A DNA stretch of 59,430 nucleotides from Actinokineospora xionganensis (lineage in GTDB: Bacteria; Actinomycetota; Actinomycetes; Mycobacteriales; Pseudonocardiaceae): the NCBI RefSeq assembly GCF_014323725.1, contig NZ_JABVED010000026.1:1-59430 (forward strand). The letters are read 5' to 3'. A model generated the notes under the pieces. It searched no databases and was not told the DNA's origin. It worked only from the letters and a program-made list of their open reading frames with translations. This document shows positions 8,549-19,200 of the stretch, piece by piece. A program made the position numbers and the translations under genes. Numbering within the stretch: position 1 is the stretch's first letter; every line of letters starts with the position of its first letter.

Positions 8549-10368
8549 GCTTCAGCCAGGGTGTCGAGGATGCCCTGGCCGTACTTGGCGAGCTTGTTCT
8601 CACCGACGCCGCTGATGGTGCCCAGTTGTTCAAGGGTGGACGGCGTCTGGGCGGCGATCTGGCGCAGGGTGGCGTCGTGGAAGATCACGTACGCCGGGAC
8701 GCCCTGTTCCTTCGCGGTGGCCCCTCGCCACGCGCGGAGGCGTTCGAAGATCGGGGCGGCCTCGGCGGGCATGTCCACAGCGGCTGCCGCCGGCTTGCGG
8801 GTCCGCGGTTGGCGGGTGCGCTCCGGCTCGCGGCGCAGCATCACCTGGCGGGTGCGGCCGAGGACGTCGGCGCTGGCCTCGGTCAGCGCCAGGGTTCCGT
8901 AGTCGCCTTCGACCGCCAGCAGGCCTTGGGCCAGGAGTTGGCGGACGACACCGCGCCACTCGCTGTCGTTCAGTTCCGTGCCGATGCCGAACACCTTGAG
9001 CTGGTCGTGTCGGAACTGGGTGATCTTCTCCGTCTGCTTGCCCAGCAGGATGTCGATCACCTGGCCCGCGCCGAACTTCTGGTTGCGCTCGCGGTCGAGC
9101 CGGAAGACCGTCGAAAGCAGCTTCTGAGCGGGGACCGTGCCGTCCCAGGACTCCGGGGGAGTCAGGCACGTGTCGCAGTTGCCGCAGGCCTTGCCCTCCT
9201 GGCTGAAGTAGTTGAGCAGCTGCACCCGCCTGCACTCGACGGTCTCGCACAGCGCGAGCATCGCGTCGAGGTGGGCGCTGAGCCTGCGGCGGTGCGCCAG
9301 GTCGCCCTCGGAGGTCTCGATCATCTTGCGCTGCTGCACGACGTCGGCCAGGCCGTACGCCAGCCACGCCGTCGACGGCAGGCCGTCGCGGCCCGCGCGG
9401 CCGGTCTCCTGGTAGTAGCCCTCGACCGACTTCGGCAGGTCCAGGTGCGCGACGAACCGGACGTCCGGCTTGTCGATGCCCATGCCGAACGCGATGGTCG
9501 CGACCACGATCAGGCCGTCCTCCCGCAGGAATCGGCTCTGGTTGCGCGCACGCACCCGCGAGTCGAGACCGGCATGGTACGGAACCGCGGGAATCCCGTT
9601 CTGCACAAGGAATTCCGCGGTCTTCTCCACCGACGCGCGGGAGAGGCAATAGACGATGCCCGCGTCGCCTGGGTGCTCTGTGCGCAGCAGGTCGAGCAGC
9701 TGCTTCTGCGCGCTGTTCTTCGGGACGATCCGGTACTGGATGTTGGGCCGGTCGAAGCTGGCCACGAAATGCTTGGCATCACCCAGGTTCAGCCGCTGCG
9801 CGATCTCCGCGTGGGTCGCCTTCGTCGCCGTCGCGGTCAGCGCGATGCGCGGGATGTCCGGCCAGCGCTCGTGCAGGTCCGACAGCGCCAGGTAGTCCGG
9901 GCGGAAGTCGTGGCCCCACTGGGACACACAGTGCGCCTCGTCGATCGCGAACAGCGACACCCTGCCCCGGTCGAGCAGCCGCGTCGTGGACTCCAGCCGC
10001 AGCCGCTCGGGCGCGAGGTAGAGCAGGTCGAGCTCGCCGTTGACGAAGGCGTCCTCGACCTCGCGCCGCTGCTGGCCGTCCTGCGTCGAGTTGAGGAATC
10101 CCGCGCGCACACCAAGGTTTCGCAGCGCGTCGACCTGATCCTGCATCAGGGCGATCAGCGGCGAGATCACCACGCCCACACCCTCGCGGACCAGCGCGGG
10201 AATCTGATAGCAGAGCGACTTGCCGCCGCCGGTCGGCATCAGGACCAGCGCGTCGCCACCACTGACGACGTGGCTGATGATCGCTTCCTGGTCGCCGCGG
10301 AAGGCGTCGTAGCCGAAGATCCGGCGCAGGACGTCGAGTTCGGGCGTCAGGGTGTCGGCGGAAGTCAC
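8545..10368 (-). CDS. recQ: ATP-dependent DNA helicase RecQ
   Basis: A 607-aa 3'-5' DNA helicase for recombination repair and restart. In order: Walker [14 protein letters not shown] (about residue 45-57), DEAH in [20 protein letters not shown], helicase motif VI in [12 protein letters not shown], a zinc-binding RQC module CxxC pattern (CGNCDTC, after an upstream Cys in ETVECRRVQ), and a C-terminal HRDC domain around FERLRAWRG. Full family length. GTG 10368 is chosen because it forms a GTGA overlap with the upstream membrane-protein stop codon and leaves the expected N terminus; the frame runs open to 10449 without homology. Operon partner at both ends through 4-nt overlaps. Confidence 0.95.
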   Translation of the reverse strand: MTSADTLTPELDVLRRIFGYDAFRGDQEAIISHVVSGGDALVLMPTGGGKSLCYQIPALVREGVGVVISPLIALMQDQVDALRNLGVRAGFLNSTQDGQQRREVEDAFVNGELDLLYLAPERLRLESTTRLLDRGRVSLFAIDEAHCVSQWGHDFRPDYLALSDLHERWPDIPRIALTATATKATHAEIAQRLNLGDAKHFVASFDRPNIQYRIVPKNSAQKQLLDLLRTEHPGDAGIVYCLSRASVEKTAEFLVQNGIPAVPYHAGLDSRVRARNQSRFLREDGLIVVATIAFGMGIDKPDVRFVAHLDLPKSVEGYYQETGRAGRDGLPSTAWLAYGLADVVQQRKMIETSEGDLAHRRRLSAHLDAMLALCETVECRRVQLLNYFSQEGKACGNCDTCLTPPESWDGTVPAQKLLSTVFRLDRERNQKFGAGQVIDILLGKQTEKITQFRHDQLKVFGIGTELNDSEWRGVVRQLLAQGLLAVEGDYGTLALTEASADVLGRTRQVMLRREPERTRQPRTRKPAAAAVDMPAEAAPIFERLRAWRGATAKEQGVPAYVIFHDATLRQIAAQTPSTLEQLGTISGVGENKLAKYGQGILDTLAEA

Positions 10369-11537
10369 ACAGGCGATCGTACGAGGTCTCCGGGATCCTC
10401 GGTGCGATCGGCGCGACCCTGTGGACAACTGCGCCCGGCCGTGGACCACTTGGCCAGGTACTCGTCACGCTCGGCGAGGCTGACGGCCATCTCCAAGGTG
10501 AACGGGTCGAAGAACGTCGGCCGGTAGAGAGAGTCTGTGACTGTGGAGGTGATGAAGTACAGCGCGGAGAACGCCGCGATGAACAGCGACACCTGGAGCA
10601 ACTCGTGCGGGGCCGAGACCTGCACGCCGAACACGTTCCCGGTGGTGAGGTCGCGACCGCTCCACGTCTTCATCAGCTCATCCTTGAGCGCCGCGAGCCC
10701 GAAGAGCACGAAGAACACGTACATCACCAATGCGACGAGCAGCGCCTGTACCAACTGTGTCAGCACGAGGACCATCACCATGTCGGCGCGTTCGGCCCGC
10801 CGCAGCGGCACCCGCTGGGGTACGGCCCGCAGGTGCTTGCGCAGTTCCTGCCGTCCGGTCGAGACCAGGAACAGGATGCCCACCAGCAGGAACAGACTCA
10901 CCACCAGCCACATCCGGGCGGTGCCGAAGGCCGCCGACATCTGCCAGACCTCGTTGGTGAGCAGTCCGAAAACGGCGAACAACAGCAGCAGCGGCATCGC
11001 TCGGGTCGTGAGGCTGCCAACCGATTTCAGTTGCCTGCCCGCCGAACGGAGCGCGGCCGCGAAGACCGAACCCACCCCAAGCACGGTCAGGCTGACCAGG
11101 ACCCCGGTGACGACCAAGCTGAACAGCAGGCCGAAGATGGCCTCTTCGCCGAAGAGGGCCAGCTCGACCAGTGTCGGGCCGAGCAGGAACACGCTGATGA
11201 CGACGGTGGCGGCGCCGGTGCCGTTTCCCGCGACGACCCGCCCGCGCGTCCAGCGCGCGGCCATCCAGGCGGCGACTATGGGAACGATGACGGTCGCGAA
11301 CCAGAGGGCGTGGTACCCGGCGAGAAGCACCTGGGACTCCATCTGGCGTTCGAACTCCTCCTCGGACTCGCCGTCAAGGATTTCCAGGGGGATGTTCAGC
11401 AGGTCCCAGGCGAGCAGGAACGCGACCGCGGGGATGATCCGGACGACCAGCCGGTCGGCTCGGTGGCCGACGATCGAGGGGAGCCCCCGGCCGCGAAACC
11501 AGAGTTCGGCCGCGCGCCGTTCGCGATCATCGTTCAT
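10365..11537 (-). CDS. Polytopic membrane protein of unknown function
   Basis: A 390-aa protein with roughly eight hydrophobic helices, starting near residues 30-48 ([14 protein letters not shown]) and ending near 345. Between the first and second helix is an acidic stretch ([14 protein letters not shown]). No transporter or enzyme motif is recognisable. It is the first gene of the recQ operon: its TGA stop overlaps the recQ GTG start. The coupling is probably about expression, not function. The 92 nt upstream (11538-11629) separate it from the end of the short LysR-type gene on the same strand. Confidence 0.7.
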   Translation of the reverse strand: MNDDRERRAAELWFRGRGLPSIVGHRADRLVVRIIPAVAFLLAWDLLNIPLEILDGESEEEFERQMESQVLLAGYHALWFATVIVPIVAAWMAARWTRGRVVAGNGTGAATVVISVFLLGPTLVELALFGEEAIFGLLFSLVVTGVLVSLTVLGVGSVFAAALRSAGRQLKSVGSLTTRAMPLLLLFAVFGLLTNEVWQMSAAFGTARMWLVVSLFLLVGILFLVSTGRQELRKHLRAVPQRVPLRRAERADMVMVLVLTQLVQALLVALVMYVFFVLFGLAALKDELMKTWSGRDLTTGNVFGVQVSAPHELLQVSLFIAAFSALYFITSTVTDSLYRPTFFDPFTLEMAVSLAERDEYLAKWSTAGRSCPQGRADRTEDPGDLVRSPV

Positions 11538-11629
11538 GAGAGTGCGGGTGTTCCTTCCACCTGAAAATGATCTTTCGGATATTGTTCACATCCGAAGTCG
11601 ATTCGCGTATATCCCGTCCGGCGATAGCT

Positions 11630-11908
11630 TCAGTGTTTCGCGGAGTCGGCCACCCGCGCTCGCAGCGCGTCGAATCGGGTGATCACATTGCGTGCCCCGC
11701 ACACGAAAGTCCGACCGAGATCGGTCAATTCCATCGCGTTGTTGTCATGTCGGAACAGGTTTCCGCCCAATGCCTGTTCGATTCTGCGCAACTGCGCTTT
11801 CAGGGCGATCTGGGACATGCCCAGCGCGGGTGCCGCCTGCCGAAGAGTGCCCAGGTCAGCGGTGGTGAGCACGATGACCAGATGTCTCATCTCCAAGCGC
11901 ATTGCCAT
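11630..11908 (-). CDS. Truncated LysR-type protein: DNA-binding domain only
   Basis: A 92-aa protein that is just the winged helix-turn-helix of the LysR family (MRLEMRHL...LRQAAPALGMSQIALKAQLRRIEQ) plus the start of the linker helix, ending at DALRARVADSAKH. The inducer-binding domain of about 200 residues is missing and no remnant of it is found downstream, so this is either a stable single-domain repressor or a 3'-truncated gene. It is a paralogue of the divergent full-length gene at 11929; the two share MRLE(M/L)RHL at the start and their start codons are only about 20 bp apart. ATG 11908 or 11902 can serve as start. GC is a little lower than in neighbouring genes. Confidence 0.7.
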   Translation of the reverse strand: MAMRLEMRHLVIVLTTADLGTLRQAAPALGMSQIALKAQLRRIEQALGGNLFRHDNNAMELTDLGRTFVCGARNVITRFDALRARVADSAKH

Positions 11909-11928
11909 AAAGTACGCCAGTGGCCGGT

Positions 11929-12960
11929 ATGCGTCTGGAATTGAGACATCTTCGAGTGGTCGTCGCGATCGCGCGCGCGGGCAGCATTCGACGCGCGGCC
12001 GCGGCGCTGCTCGTCTCGCAGCCCGCATTGCTCGGTCAACTGCAGCGCATTGAGGAGACAGTCGGCGGTCCGGTGTTCGTGCGCAGCCGCACAGGTGTCG
12101 AACCCACTGAACTCGGCCGCTTTCTCATCACCGAAGGCGGCGAGGTGGTCGATGAATTCGATCGGCTCATCGCCGCCACGCGCACGCGCGCGAAGCGGCA
12201 GCGCGCGTTGGGGATCGGCGCGATGCGTGACCTGGACTCGGCGACGCTGTTCGCCGCGGTCACCGATCTGCTGCCCGCGTGCGAAACCGCGACCTGGCAG
12301 CTCGACTCGCTGCGGTCGGGTTTCGACCTGCTGGACGCGGGAGAGCTCGACATCGCGCTGCTCTACCGGTTCCCGCACGGCGCGCCCGCCCCGGCCGCCG
12401 TACACCTCAGTGACGTCGTCGCGGTCGAGCCCGCGTTCGTCGGTCTGCCCGCGGACCACGCGCTCGCCGGGCTGACGGAGGTCCCGCTGGCCGCGCTGGC
12501 CGACGCGTCCTGGGTCATCTCCGCGGCCGAGGACGACACCGGCAGGCTGGCGGGCTTCCACCGGGCGTGCGCGGGCGCCGGATTCACCCCGCGGATCAGG
12601 CATTACGTGGGGGACTGCGACATGGCCATCCCGCTGCTGCGCGCGCCCGGGGCGGTGGCGGTCATGCATCCGCTGTGCCTGCCGCCCGACGGTGTGGTGA
12701 TCCGGCCCATCGTGGGCAGTCCGCACTACCGGTCCATCACGATCGCCTGGCGCGAGGAATCCACTGTGGACGAGCTGGTCCCGGAGCTGCGGCTGCGGCT
12801 GGTCGAGAACTACCACCGGGAAGTCAGCCTGCGGCCGCACTACCGCAGCTGGTGGGAGGCGAACGTCGGTGCGCTGTCGGCGCACGCCCCGGAAGGCGCC
12901 AGGGCCACCATCTGCGCCATGGGGGCGGCGCGGATGGTGGCGGCCCAGCCGGTCACTTGA
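11929..12960 (+). CDS. LysR-family transcriptional regulator
   Basis: A 343-aa LysR-type regulator. The helix-turn-helix is at residues 1-60 (MRLELRHLRVVVAIARAGS, AAAALLVSQPALLGQLQRIE); the substrate-binding domain follows, with LDIALLYRFPHG and the PDGVVIRPI region. Full family length. ATG 11929 is chosen because it aligns with the start of the divergent paralogue; GTG 11920 would add three residues. Start codons of the divergent pair are so close that promoters must overlap or lie within the opposite coding region, so each protein likely controls both genes. The 3' end overlaps the convergent lipoprotein gene by 8 nt. The ligand is unknown. Confidence 0.88.
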   Translation: MRLELRHLRVVVAIARAGSIRRAAAALLVSQPALLGQLQRIEETVGGPVFVRSRTGVEPTELGRFLITEGGEVVDEFDRLIAATRTRAKRQRALGIGAMRDLDSATLFAAVTDLLPACETATWQLDSLRSGFDLLDAGELDIALLYRFPHGAPAPAAVHLSDVVAVEPAFVGLPADHALAGLTEVPLAALADASWVISAAEDDTGRLAGFHRACAGAGFTPRIRHYVGDCDMAIPLLRAPGAVAVMHPLCLPPDGVVIRPIVGSPHYRSITIAWREESTVDELVPELRLRLVENYHREVSLRPHYRSWWEANVGALSAHAPEGARATICAMGAARMVAAQPVT

Positions 12961-14557
12961 CGTTCTTGACCAGTTCCTCCAGCGAGGGCGAGTCGCCCTT
13001 CTTGGCGGGCTCGCCACCGGCGGAGTCGGGCGCGATGCCGGCGAGCTTGTCGGCGACGGCGGCGCAGGTGGTGCGGCGCTCGGGGAGCTTGCCGTCGATC
13101 AGGTAGGCGTTGACGGCGTCGTCGACGCAGGCGTTCTTGCGCGCGCCGTAGTGGCCGTGGACACCGCTGTTCTGGACGGTGATCAGCGGCATGTCGAGCT
13201 TGTCGGCCGCGGCGGTCCCGCCGCGGTAGGCGGTCTGCGTGTCGCCGTCGGCCTGTACGACCACCCCCGGCTGGTAGCGGCGATTCTTGATCTCGACCAT
13301 CGGGTCACGACCGGAGGTGAAGGAGCAGTTGTTCGGGGCCACACTGTTGACCGCCTCGCCATAGGGCGTCTCCGCGGCGACCTTGCGCATGTCGGCGTAG
13401 TAGTCCTCCTGGTTGGTCGGCCACGACCAGTCGCACAGGATGGCCTGGTAGGTGCCATTGGGCTTCTCGTCCTGGCGCAGCGAGTCGCCCTCGTCGGGAT
13501 GTGCCAGCTTGGCGAGTTGACCCGCCGGGTCGGCCTCGACGTCGCCGCCGTCGAGCGCGGGCATCAGGTCGCCCAGCGCCCAGGCGAACGCCGCCCACAG
13601 CGAGCGGTACCGCGCACCCGTGCCGACCGCGCTGTCGAACGAGGTCACGTCGTCGAGGTCGCCGAGCCGCTTGTCCCTGAGCGTGGCGGCGAACCGGTCC
13701 AGCACGCCCTGCACGTCGGCCGGGGAGGCGCCGAGGTGGAAGGACTTGTCCCGGTCGGCCACCCACTGCTTCCACGCCCGCACGTTCGCGTGGTGGGCCG
13801 CCACGTCGTCCTTCTCCTGGTCGCGCCAGGACTGGTTCGGGTCCTGAGTGGAGTCCAGGACGATGCGGTCGAGGTGTTCGGCGAACATCTCGCCGTAGAG
13901 CGGACCGAGGAACGTGCCGTAGGAGAACCCGAGGAAGCTGATCTTCTCCTCGCCCAGCACCCGGCGGATCAGGTCCATGTCGCGGGCGGTGTTCATGCTG
14001 GTGATGTGCTTGCGCAGGTCACCGCCGCCGCTGGCGCAGGCGGCCTCGTCGCCCTTGGCGTGCTCGGTGTACTTCGGGAGGTCGTCCTCGGTCGGCCTGC
14101 TGGGCAGCGTAGCCGACTCGGGCCGCGGGTCGCAGAACAGCTGCGTGGACTTCCCGACACCCCGCGGGTCCATGCCGATCGTGTCGTACACGGCGGCCGA
14201 GGGTCGGCCTTCGAGCCCGAGGGCCAGGCTCCTGCCCTCCGCCCCCGGCCCACCAGGGTTGGTCAGCAGCACGCCGCGCCTGCGGGCCTTGTCGCTCGCC
14301 TGCTTGCGGGCGATCGCGATGGTGATCTTCTTGCGCGCGGGTTCGCGGTAGTCCATCGGAACCTCGACAGACGCGCACTCGGCGCCGCCGTCCTTGAGGT
14401 CGGCGTTCTCACACTCGGCCCACTTGAGCTGCTGACGTGCCAGGTCGTCGAGGCCGTCGGGTTGCTGGGCCGGACTCGGCGCGGGCGTCGACTCCGGTGT
14501 CGTGCACCCCGTGAGTCCTATCAGGACGGTTAGGGCGATGGCCGTCGAACGCATCAT
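12953..14557 (-). CDS. Secreted lipoprotein alpha/beta hydrolase, tripeptidyl-aminopeptidase type
   Basis: A 534-aa extracellular peptidase of the TAP-like/SlpD-SlpE family. The N terminus MMRSTAIALTVLIGLTGC is a lipoprotein signal with lipobox LTGC, so it is anchored on the outer face of the membrane. Oxyanion region NPGGPG near residue 100 and nucleophile elbow GFSYGT near residue 210 are clear; the catalytic His is probably in SGVHGHYGARKN close to the C terminus, in the TAP-like C-terminal domain that also has paired cysteines. ATG 14557 follows AAAGGA. It is transcribed leftward after a strong hairpin. Such enzymes release tripeptides from substrates outside the cell. Confidence 0.88.
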   Translation of the reverse strand: MMRSTAIALTVLIGLTGCTTPESTPAPSPAQQPDGLDDLARQQLKWAECENADLKDGGAECASVEVPMDYREPARKKITIAIARKQASDKARRRGVLLTNPGGPGAEGRSLALGLEGRPSAAVYDTIGMDPRGVGKSTQLFCDPRPESATLPSRPTEDDLPKYTEHAKGDEAACASGGGDLRKHITSMNTARDMDLIRRVLGEEKISFLGFSYGTFLGPLYGEMFAEHLDRIVLDSTQDPNQSWRDQEKDDVAAHHANVRAWKQWVADRDKSFHLGASPADVQGVLDRFAATLRDKRLGDLDDVTSFDSAVGTGARYRSLWAAFAWALGDLMPALDGGDVEADPAGQLAKLAHPDEGDSLRQDEKPNGTYQAILCDWSWPTNQEDYYADMRKVAAETPYGEAVNSVAPNNCSFTSGRDPMVEIKNRRYQPGVVVQADGDTQTAYRGGTAAADKLDMPLITVQNSGVHGHYGARKNACVDDAVNAYLIDGKLPERRTTCAAVADKLAGIAPDSAGGEPAKKGDSPSLEELVKNVK

Positions 14558-14591
14558 GCTGGAGTTGTTCCTTTCACGAGAAATCCACGGC

Positions 14592-14637
14592 GAACGGTAT
14601 GGCCGCTGCGCCATTCGGCACAGCGGCGACACCGTTC
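14592..14637 (-). terminator. 46-nt three-part hairpin between FAD-dehydrogenase and peptidase genes
   Basis: Nested inverted repeat: GAACGGT/ACCGTTC outside (14592-14598 with 14631-14637), GCCGCTG/CAGCGGC inside (14602-14608 with 14621-14627), and GCC-ATTC-GGC at the tip. On the leftward strand it starts 35 nt after the stop codon at 14672 and ends 35 nt before the peptidase start at 14557. It fits a factor-independent terminator without a T tract, or a 5' leader structure for the peptidase gene. Confidence 0.55.
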
Positions 14638-14671
14638 AGTGGATATCCCGTTCGGGTATAACTCCCTTGTT

Positions 14672-16335
<1,664 letters not shown>

Positions 16336-16339
<4 letters not shown>

Positions 16340-16947
16340 CTTGCCCCTTCGCTGTACGCACGTACGACGTTGACGAACAACTGCTGACGCGCGGCCCACA
16401 CGGCCTTGTCGTCGGGTTCCATCAGGCACTGCACGGCGGTCCCGTCGTGCACCGCCACGAGCGCCATCCCGAGCGCCCGCCGGTCGGTGATCCGCAGTCC
16501 GGCGGCGCTCAGCGCGGACTCCAGGATCGGCATGATCGTCGCGAGGATCGCCTCCTCTCGGGCCGCCACCACCCGGCGCAGCGCCGGTTTGCGCAGGGCG
16601 TGCGCGGTGAACTCGGCGGTGACCCGGAACCAGGTGTCGTCCACGGGGATCACGGCCAGCACGCGGCCGATCGCCGCGTCCAGGGAGGAGGTCTCGGGCG
16701 CGTCGGTCAGCTCGTCGCGCAGGTCCGTCAGCATCCGCTCGGAACGCTGCTCCCACATGGCGAGGAACAGCTCGTCGAGGGAGACGAAGTTCGAGTAGAA
16801 CGCGCCACGGGTGTAGCCGGCGCGGTCGCACACCTGCTCCACGGTGGACGCGCCGAAACCCTGCTCGGCGAAGACCTCCAGGGCGGCGTCGAGCAGCCGC
16901 TGACGGGTCTCACCCCGGCGTTTGGTGACGCGCTTGGCCTCAGGCAC
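16336..16947 (-). CDS. TetR-family repressor of the FAD-dehydrogenase operon
   Basis: A 203-aa TetR regulator with the helix-turn-helix at about residues 15-60 (ETRQRLLDAALEVFAEQGF, TVEQVCDRAGYTRGAFYSNF) and an all-helical ligand domain ending VVRAYSEGAR. It overlaps the dehydrogenase gene by 4 nt. A 7-bp palindrome, 22 nt upstream of its start, is the obvious operator, so it represses its own two-gene operon. The arsR gene ends 55 nt further upstream on the same strand. Confidence 0.9.
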
Positions 16948-16968
16948 GGCGGCAGCGTACCCCGGAAT

Positions 16969-16986
16969 GGATACATTTCTGTATCC
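16969..16986. promoter_or_regulatory. TetR operator palindrome
   Basis: Perfect inverted repeat GGATACA-TTTC-TGTATCC between the arsR stop (17002) and the TetR start (16947). A further half-site TGTATC lies at 16998-17003, which overlaps the arsR stop. Size and place fit a TetR dimer site that blocks the promoter of the TetR-dehydrogenase operon. Confidence 0.65.
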
Positions 16987-17001
16987 GATGCGAAGTTGTA
17001 T

Positions 17002-17373
17002 CTAGTGGAGCAGGTCGCGGACCTCGGTCAGGCGGGCGTCGTTGGCGGCGTACCAGACCCAGTTGCCGCGCCGCTCGCGGTCGAGGAGCCCGGCGTCGGT
17101 GAGGATCCGCAGGTGGTGGGACACGGTCGGCTGGCTCAGGTCCAGCGCGTCGACCAGATCGCCCACGCACACCTCGCCCGCGGGAGCGGCGCGGATCAGC
17201 GAGAGCAGCCGCAGCCGTCCCGGGTCGGCCAGCGCCTTGAGCACGTTGGACAGCCGCTCGGCGTCGGTCTGGCCGAGGATCGCGTCGCCGATCGCGGCGC
17301 AGCACAACGGGTCGGAGGCGCACTCGGGGTCGCTCGGCGATTTGAGGCGGCGCACTCTCGGGGCGGATGTCAC
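17002..17373 (-). CDS. arsR: ArsR/SmtB-family arsenic-responsive repressor
   Basis: A 123-aa winged-helix repressor with core LSQPTVSHHLRILTDAGLLDRERRGNWVWY. Cysteines C24 and C25 near the N terminus and C69 in EVCVGDL resemble the As(III)-binding triad of the Corynebacterium glutamicum ArsR, in which two N-terminal adjacent cysteines and one in the helix before the recognition helix are used; spacing is similar, not identical. GTG 17373 is chosen by length; a TAGTGT -10 ends 7 nt before it, so the mRNA is probably leaderless. Divergent from the aquaglyceroporin-arsC-arsC operon it should control. Confidence 0.9.
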   Translation of the reverse strand: MTSAPRVRRLKSPSDPECASDPLCCAAIGDAILGQTDAERLSNVLKALADPGRLRLLSLIRAAPAGEVCVGDLVDALDLSQPTVSHHLRILTDAGLLDRERRGNWVWYAANDARLTEVRDLLH

Positions 17374-17380
17374 AGCGTCG

Positions 17381-17410
17381 ACACTACCCAGTCGATTGAC
17401 ATCGGTCGAT
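17381..17410. promoter_or_regulatory. Divergent arsR/aquaporin promoters with ArsR box
   Basis: The rightward -35 TTGACA is at 17396-17401. Leftward, TCGACC (17409-17404) and TAGTGT (17386-17381) are spaced by 17 nt. Both -35 elements overlap ATTGA-N6-TCGAT (17395-17410), a one-mismatch copy of the ATCGA-N6-TCGAT boxes found three times at 54572-54646. A bound ArsR dimer would block both directions. Confidence 0.55.
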
Positions 17411-17460
17411 CCTGCTGGTGGACTGCATCGACACTGATAAATCTGGCTCGGGAGCGGCAT

Positions 17461-18153
17461 GTGGTGACGGCGGTACAGGAGTCAGTGGCGATTCCCCTTG
17501 GGCGGCGAATCGCGGCCGAGACCGTCGGCACGGGCGTTCTCGTCGCGGCCGTGGTCGGCTCCGGGATCATGGGTCAGGTCCTCGCGCCCGACCAGGTGCT
17601 GCTACAGCTGCTCTGCAACGCCTTCGCGACCGTCGCGGTCCTGGGCGTGCTGATCGCGCTGATGGGGGCGGTCTCCGGCGCCCACTTCAACCCGGCGGTC
17701 ACCCTCGCCGACGCGATCACCGGCCGGATCACCTGGTCGGCGGCATCGGCCTACATCGGCTCGCAGCTGTTCGGCGGGTGCCTGGGCACGATCCTGGCGC
17801 ACGCGATGTTCGAGCAGCCCCTGGTGCAGTGGACCGGCAAGACGCGCGGCGGCTTCGGCCAGCTGATCGGCGAGGTGGTCGCCACGGCGGGCCTGCTGCT
17901 GGTGATCGCGATGCTGGTCCGCACCGGCCGTGGGCCGCTCGCCGCCGTCATGGTCCCGGCCTGGATCCTCGGCGCCTACTTCTTCACCTCGTCGACGTCC
18001 TTCGCGAATCCCGCCGTCACCGTCGGCCGGGCGCTGACGGGGTCCTTCGCGGGGATCGACCCGGCGTCGGTGCCCGCGTTCGTCGCCGCCCAGCTGGTCG
18101 GCGCGGTGATCGGGGTCGGCCTGGCGGCCCTGTTGCTTGGTAAGGACACCTGA
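17461..18153 (+). CDS. aqpS: Aquaglyceroporin (MIP family) of the arsenic operon
   Basis: A 230-aa six-helix channel with the two pore motifs HFNPAVTLA (first half) and FANPAVTVG (second half). In Sinorhizobium meliloti AqpS, a MIP channel encoded with arsC lets As(III) leave the cell down its gradient after arsenate reduction; this gene sits directly before two arsC genes and no ArsB or Acr3 pump is encoded nearby, so the same role is inferred. GTG 17461 follows GGGAG by 6 nt; GTG 17464 is an alternative. The stop overlaps the next start (TGATG). The open frame upstream of 17461 lies over the divergent arsR and is not coding. Confidence 0.88.
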   Translation: MVTAVQESVAIPLGRRIAAETVGTGVLVAAVVGSGIMGQVLAPDQVLLQLLCNAFATVAVLGVLIALMGAVSGAHFNPAVTLADAITGRITWSAASAYIGSQLFGGCLGTILAHAMFEQPLVQWTGKTRGGFGQLIGEVVATAGLLLVIAMLVRTGRGPLAAVMVPAWILGAYFFTSSTSFANPAVTVGRALTGSFAGIDPASVPAFVAAQLVGAVIGVGLAALLLGKDT

Positions 18154-18797
18154 TGAGCGGGATTCCCGAACCAGCAGCGGAGGAGGTCCGGCGCGAACTC
18201 GGCCGGATCACCGATGAACTGACCGATCGCTACACCGGGATCTTCGACCGCGACACCGTCTCGCGATTCGTGTGGGAGTCCTACGACCTGCTCGCGGCGC
18301 ACGCGACCGTCCGCCACCACCTCGTCGCCCTCACCTCGCACTTCGCCAAAGACCGGCTTGCCGCGTACGCCGAGGGCCTCGGGGCCGGTTCGGTGCCGCA
18401 GGTGCTGTTCCTGTGCGTGCACAACGCGGGCCGCTCCCAGATGGCCGCCGCGCTGCTGCGCAGACACGCGCTCGGCCGGGTATCGGTCCGCTCGGCCGGA
18501 TCGGCGCCGACCGGGCTGCTCGACCCTACCTGTGTCGAGTCGCTGGCCGAGATCGGCATCGACCTCCACGAGGCGTTCCCGAAGCCGCTGACCGACGAGG
18601 TCGTGAACGCCGCCGATGTCGTGGTGTCGATGGGCTGCGGCGACACCTGCCCGGTGTACCCGGGAAAGAGCTACCTCGACTGGGATGTGCCTGACCCGGC
18701 CGGGCAGCCACTCGCCGTCGTGCGTCAGATTCGCGACGACCTCGACAACCGTGTCCGACAACTCCTCGACGACCTCACCGGAGGCACTGACTCATGA
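18153..18797 (+). CDS. arsC: Arsenate reductase with N-terminal three-helix domain
   Basis: A 214-aa protein. Residues 1-80 form a helical domain (DELTDRYTGIFDRDTV..FVWESYDLLAAHA) found in front of many actinobacterial arsenate reductases; residues 82-210 are a low-molecular-weight phosphatase fold with the P-loop CVHNAGRSQ near residue 88 and a second cysteine pair in MGCGDTCP. Actinobacterial ArsC enzymes of this kind use mycothiol and mycoredoxin to reduce arsenate to arsenite. Coupled to the aquaporin upstream (TGATG) and to a second arsC downstream (ATGA). The two reductases are close paralogues from a tandem duplication. Confidence 0.9.
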   Translation: MSGIPEPAAEEVRRELGRITDELTDRYTGIFDRDTVSRFVWESYDLLAAHATVRHHLVALTSHFAKDRLAAYAEGLGAGSVPQVLFLCVHNAGRSQMAAALLRRHALGRVSVRSAGSAPTGLLDPTCVESLAEIGIDLHEAFPKPLTDEVVNAADVVVSMGCGDTCPVYPGKSYLDWDVPDPAGQPLAVVRQIRDDLDNRVRQLLDDLTGGTDS

Positions 18798-19198
18798 CCG
18801 CCATCCCCGAAGTGCTGTTCGTCTGCGTGCACAACGCGGGCCGCTCCCAGATGGCCGCCGCGCTGCTCACGCACTACGCGATGGGACGGGTCGCGGTGCG
18901 CTCGGCGGGGTCCGCGCCCGCCGAGAAGGTCAATCCGGCGGCGGCGGCCGCGGTGGCCGAGTGGGGTCTCGACATCACCGCCGAGATACCGTCCAAGCTG
19001 TCCACTGAGGACGTCGAGGCGTCGGACGTGGTGATCACCATGGGCTGTGGCGACACGTGCCCGGTGTTCCCCGGCAAGCGCTACCTCGACTGGCAGCTCG
19101 ACGACCCGGCGGGCCAGGGCATCGACGCCGTCCGCCCCATCCGCGACGACATCGACCGCCGCGTCCGCGGCCTCCTCGCCGAACTCCTCGACACCTGA
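18794..19198 (+). CDS. arsC: Arsenate reductase, single-domain
   Basis: A 134-aa low-molecular-weight phosphatase-type reductase with P-loop CVHNAGRSQ starting at residue 11 and MGCGDTCPVFPGKRY near residue 82. It is very like the catalytic part of the preceding gene and lacks the helical N-terminal domain. The 4-nt ATGA overlap shows translation coupling. As the last gene in the operon, it is followed within 3 nt by a large palindromic repeat that may terminate transcription. Confidence 0.92.
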   Translation: MTAIPEVLFVCVHNAGRSQMAAALLTHYAMGRVAVRSAGSAPAEKVNPAAAAAVAEWGLDITAEIPSKLSTEDVEASDVVITMGCGDTCPVFPGKRYLDWQLDDPAGQGIDAVRPIRDDIDRRVRGLLAELLDT

Positions 19199-19200
19199 CC

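Noticed and set aside
8437..10527. Long rightward open frame opposite recQ (and similar long frames opposite helR, iorB, kdpA, kdpB, kdpD and the multicopper oxidase)
   Set aside because: They are mirror frames caused by GC-rich third positions; translations are Arg/Ala/Gly/Pro/Val-rich without domains, while the opposite strand encodes clear families.
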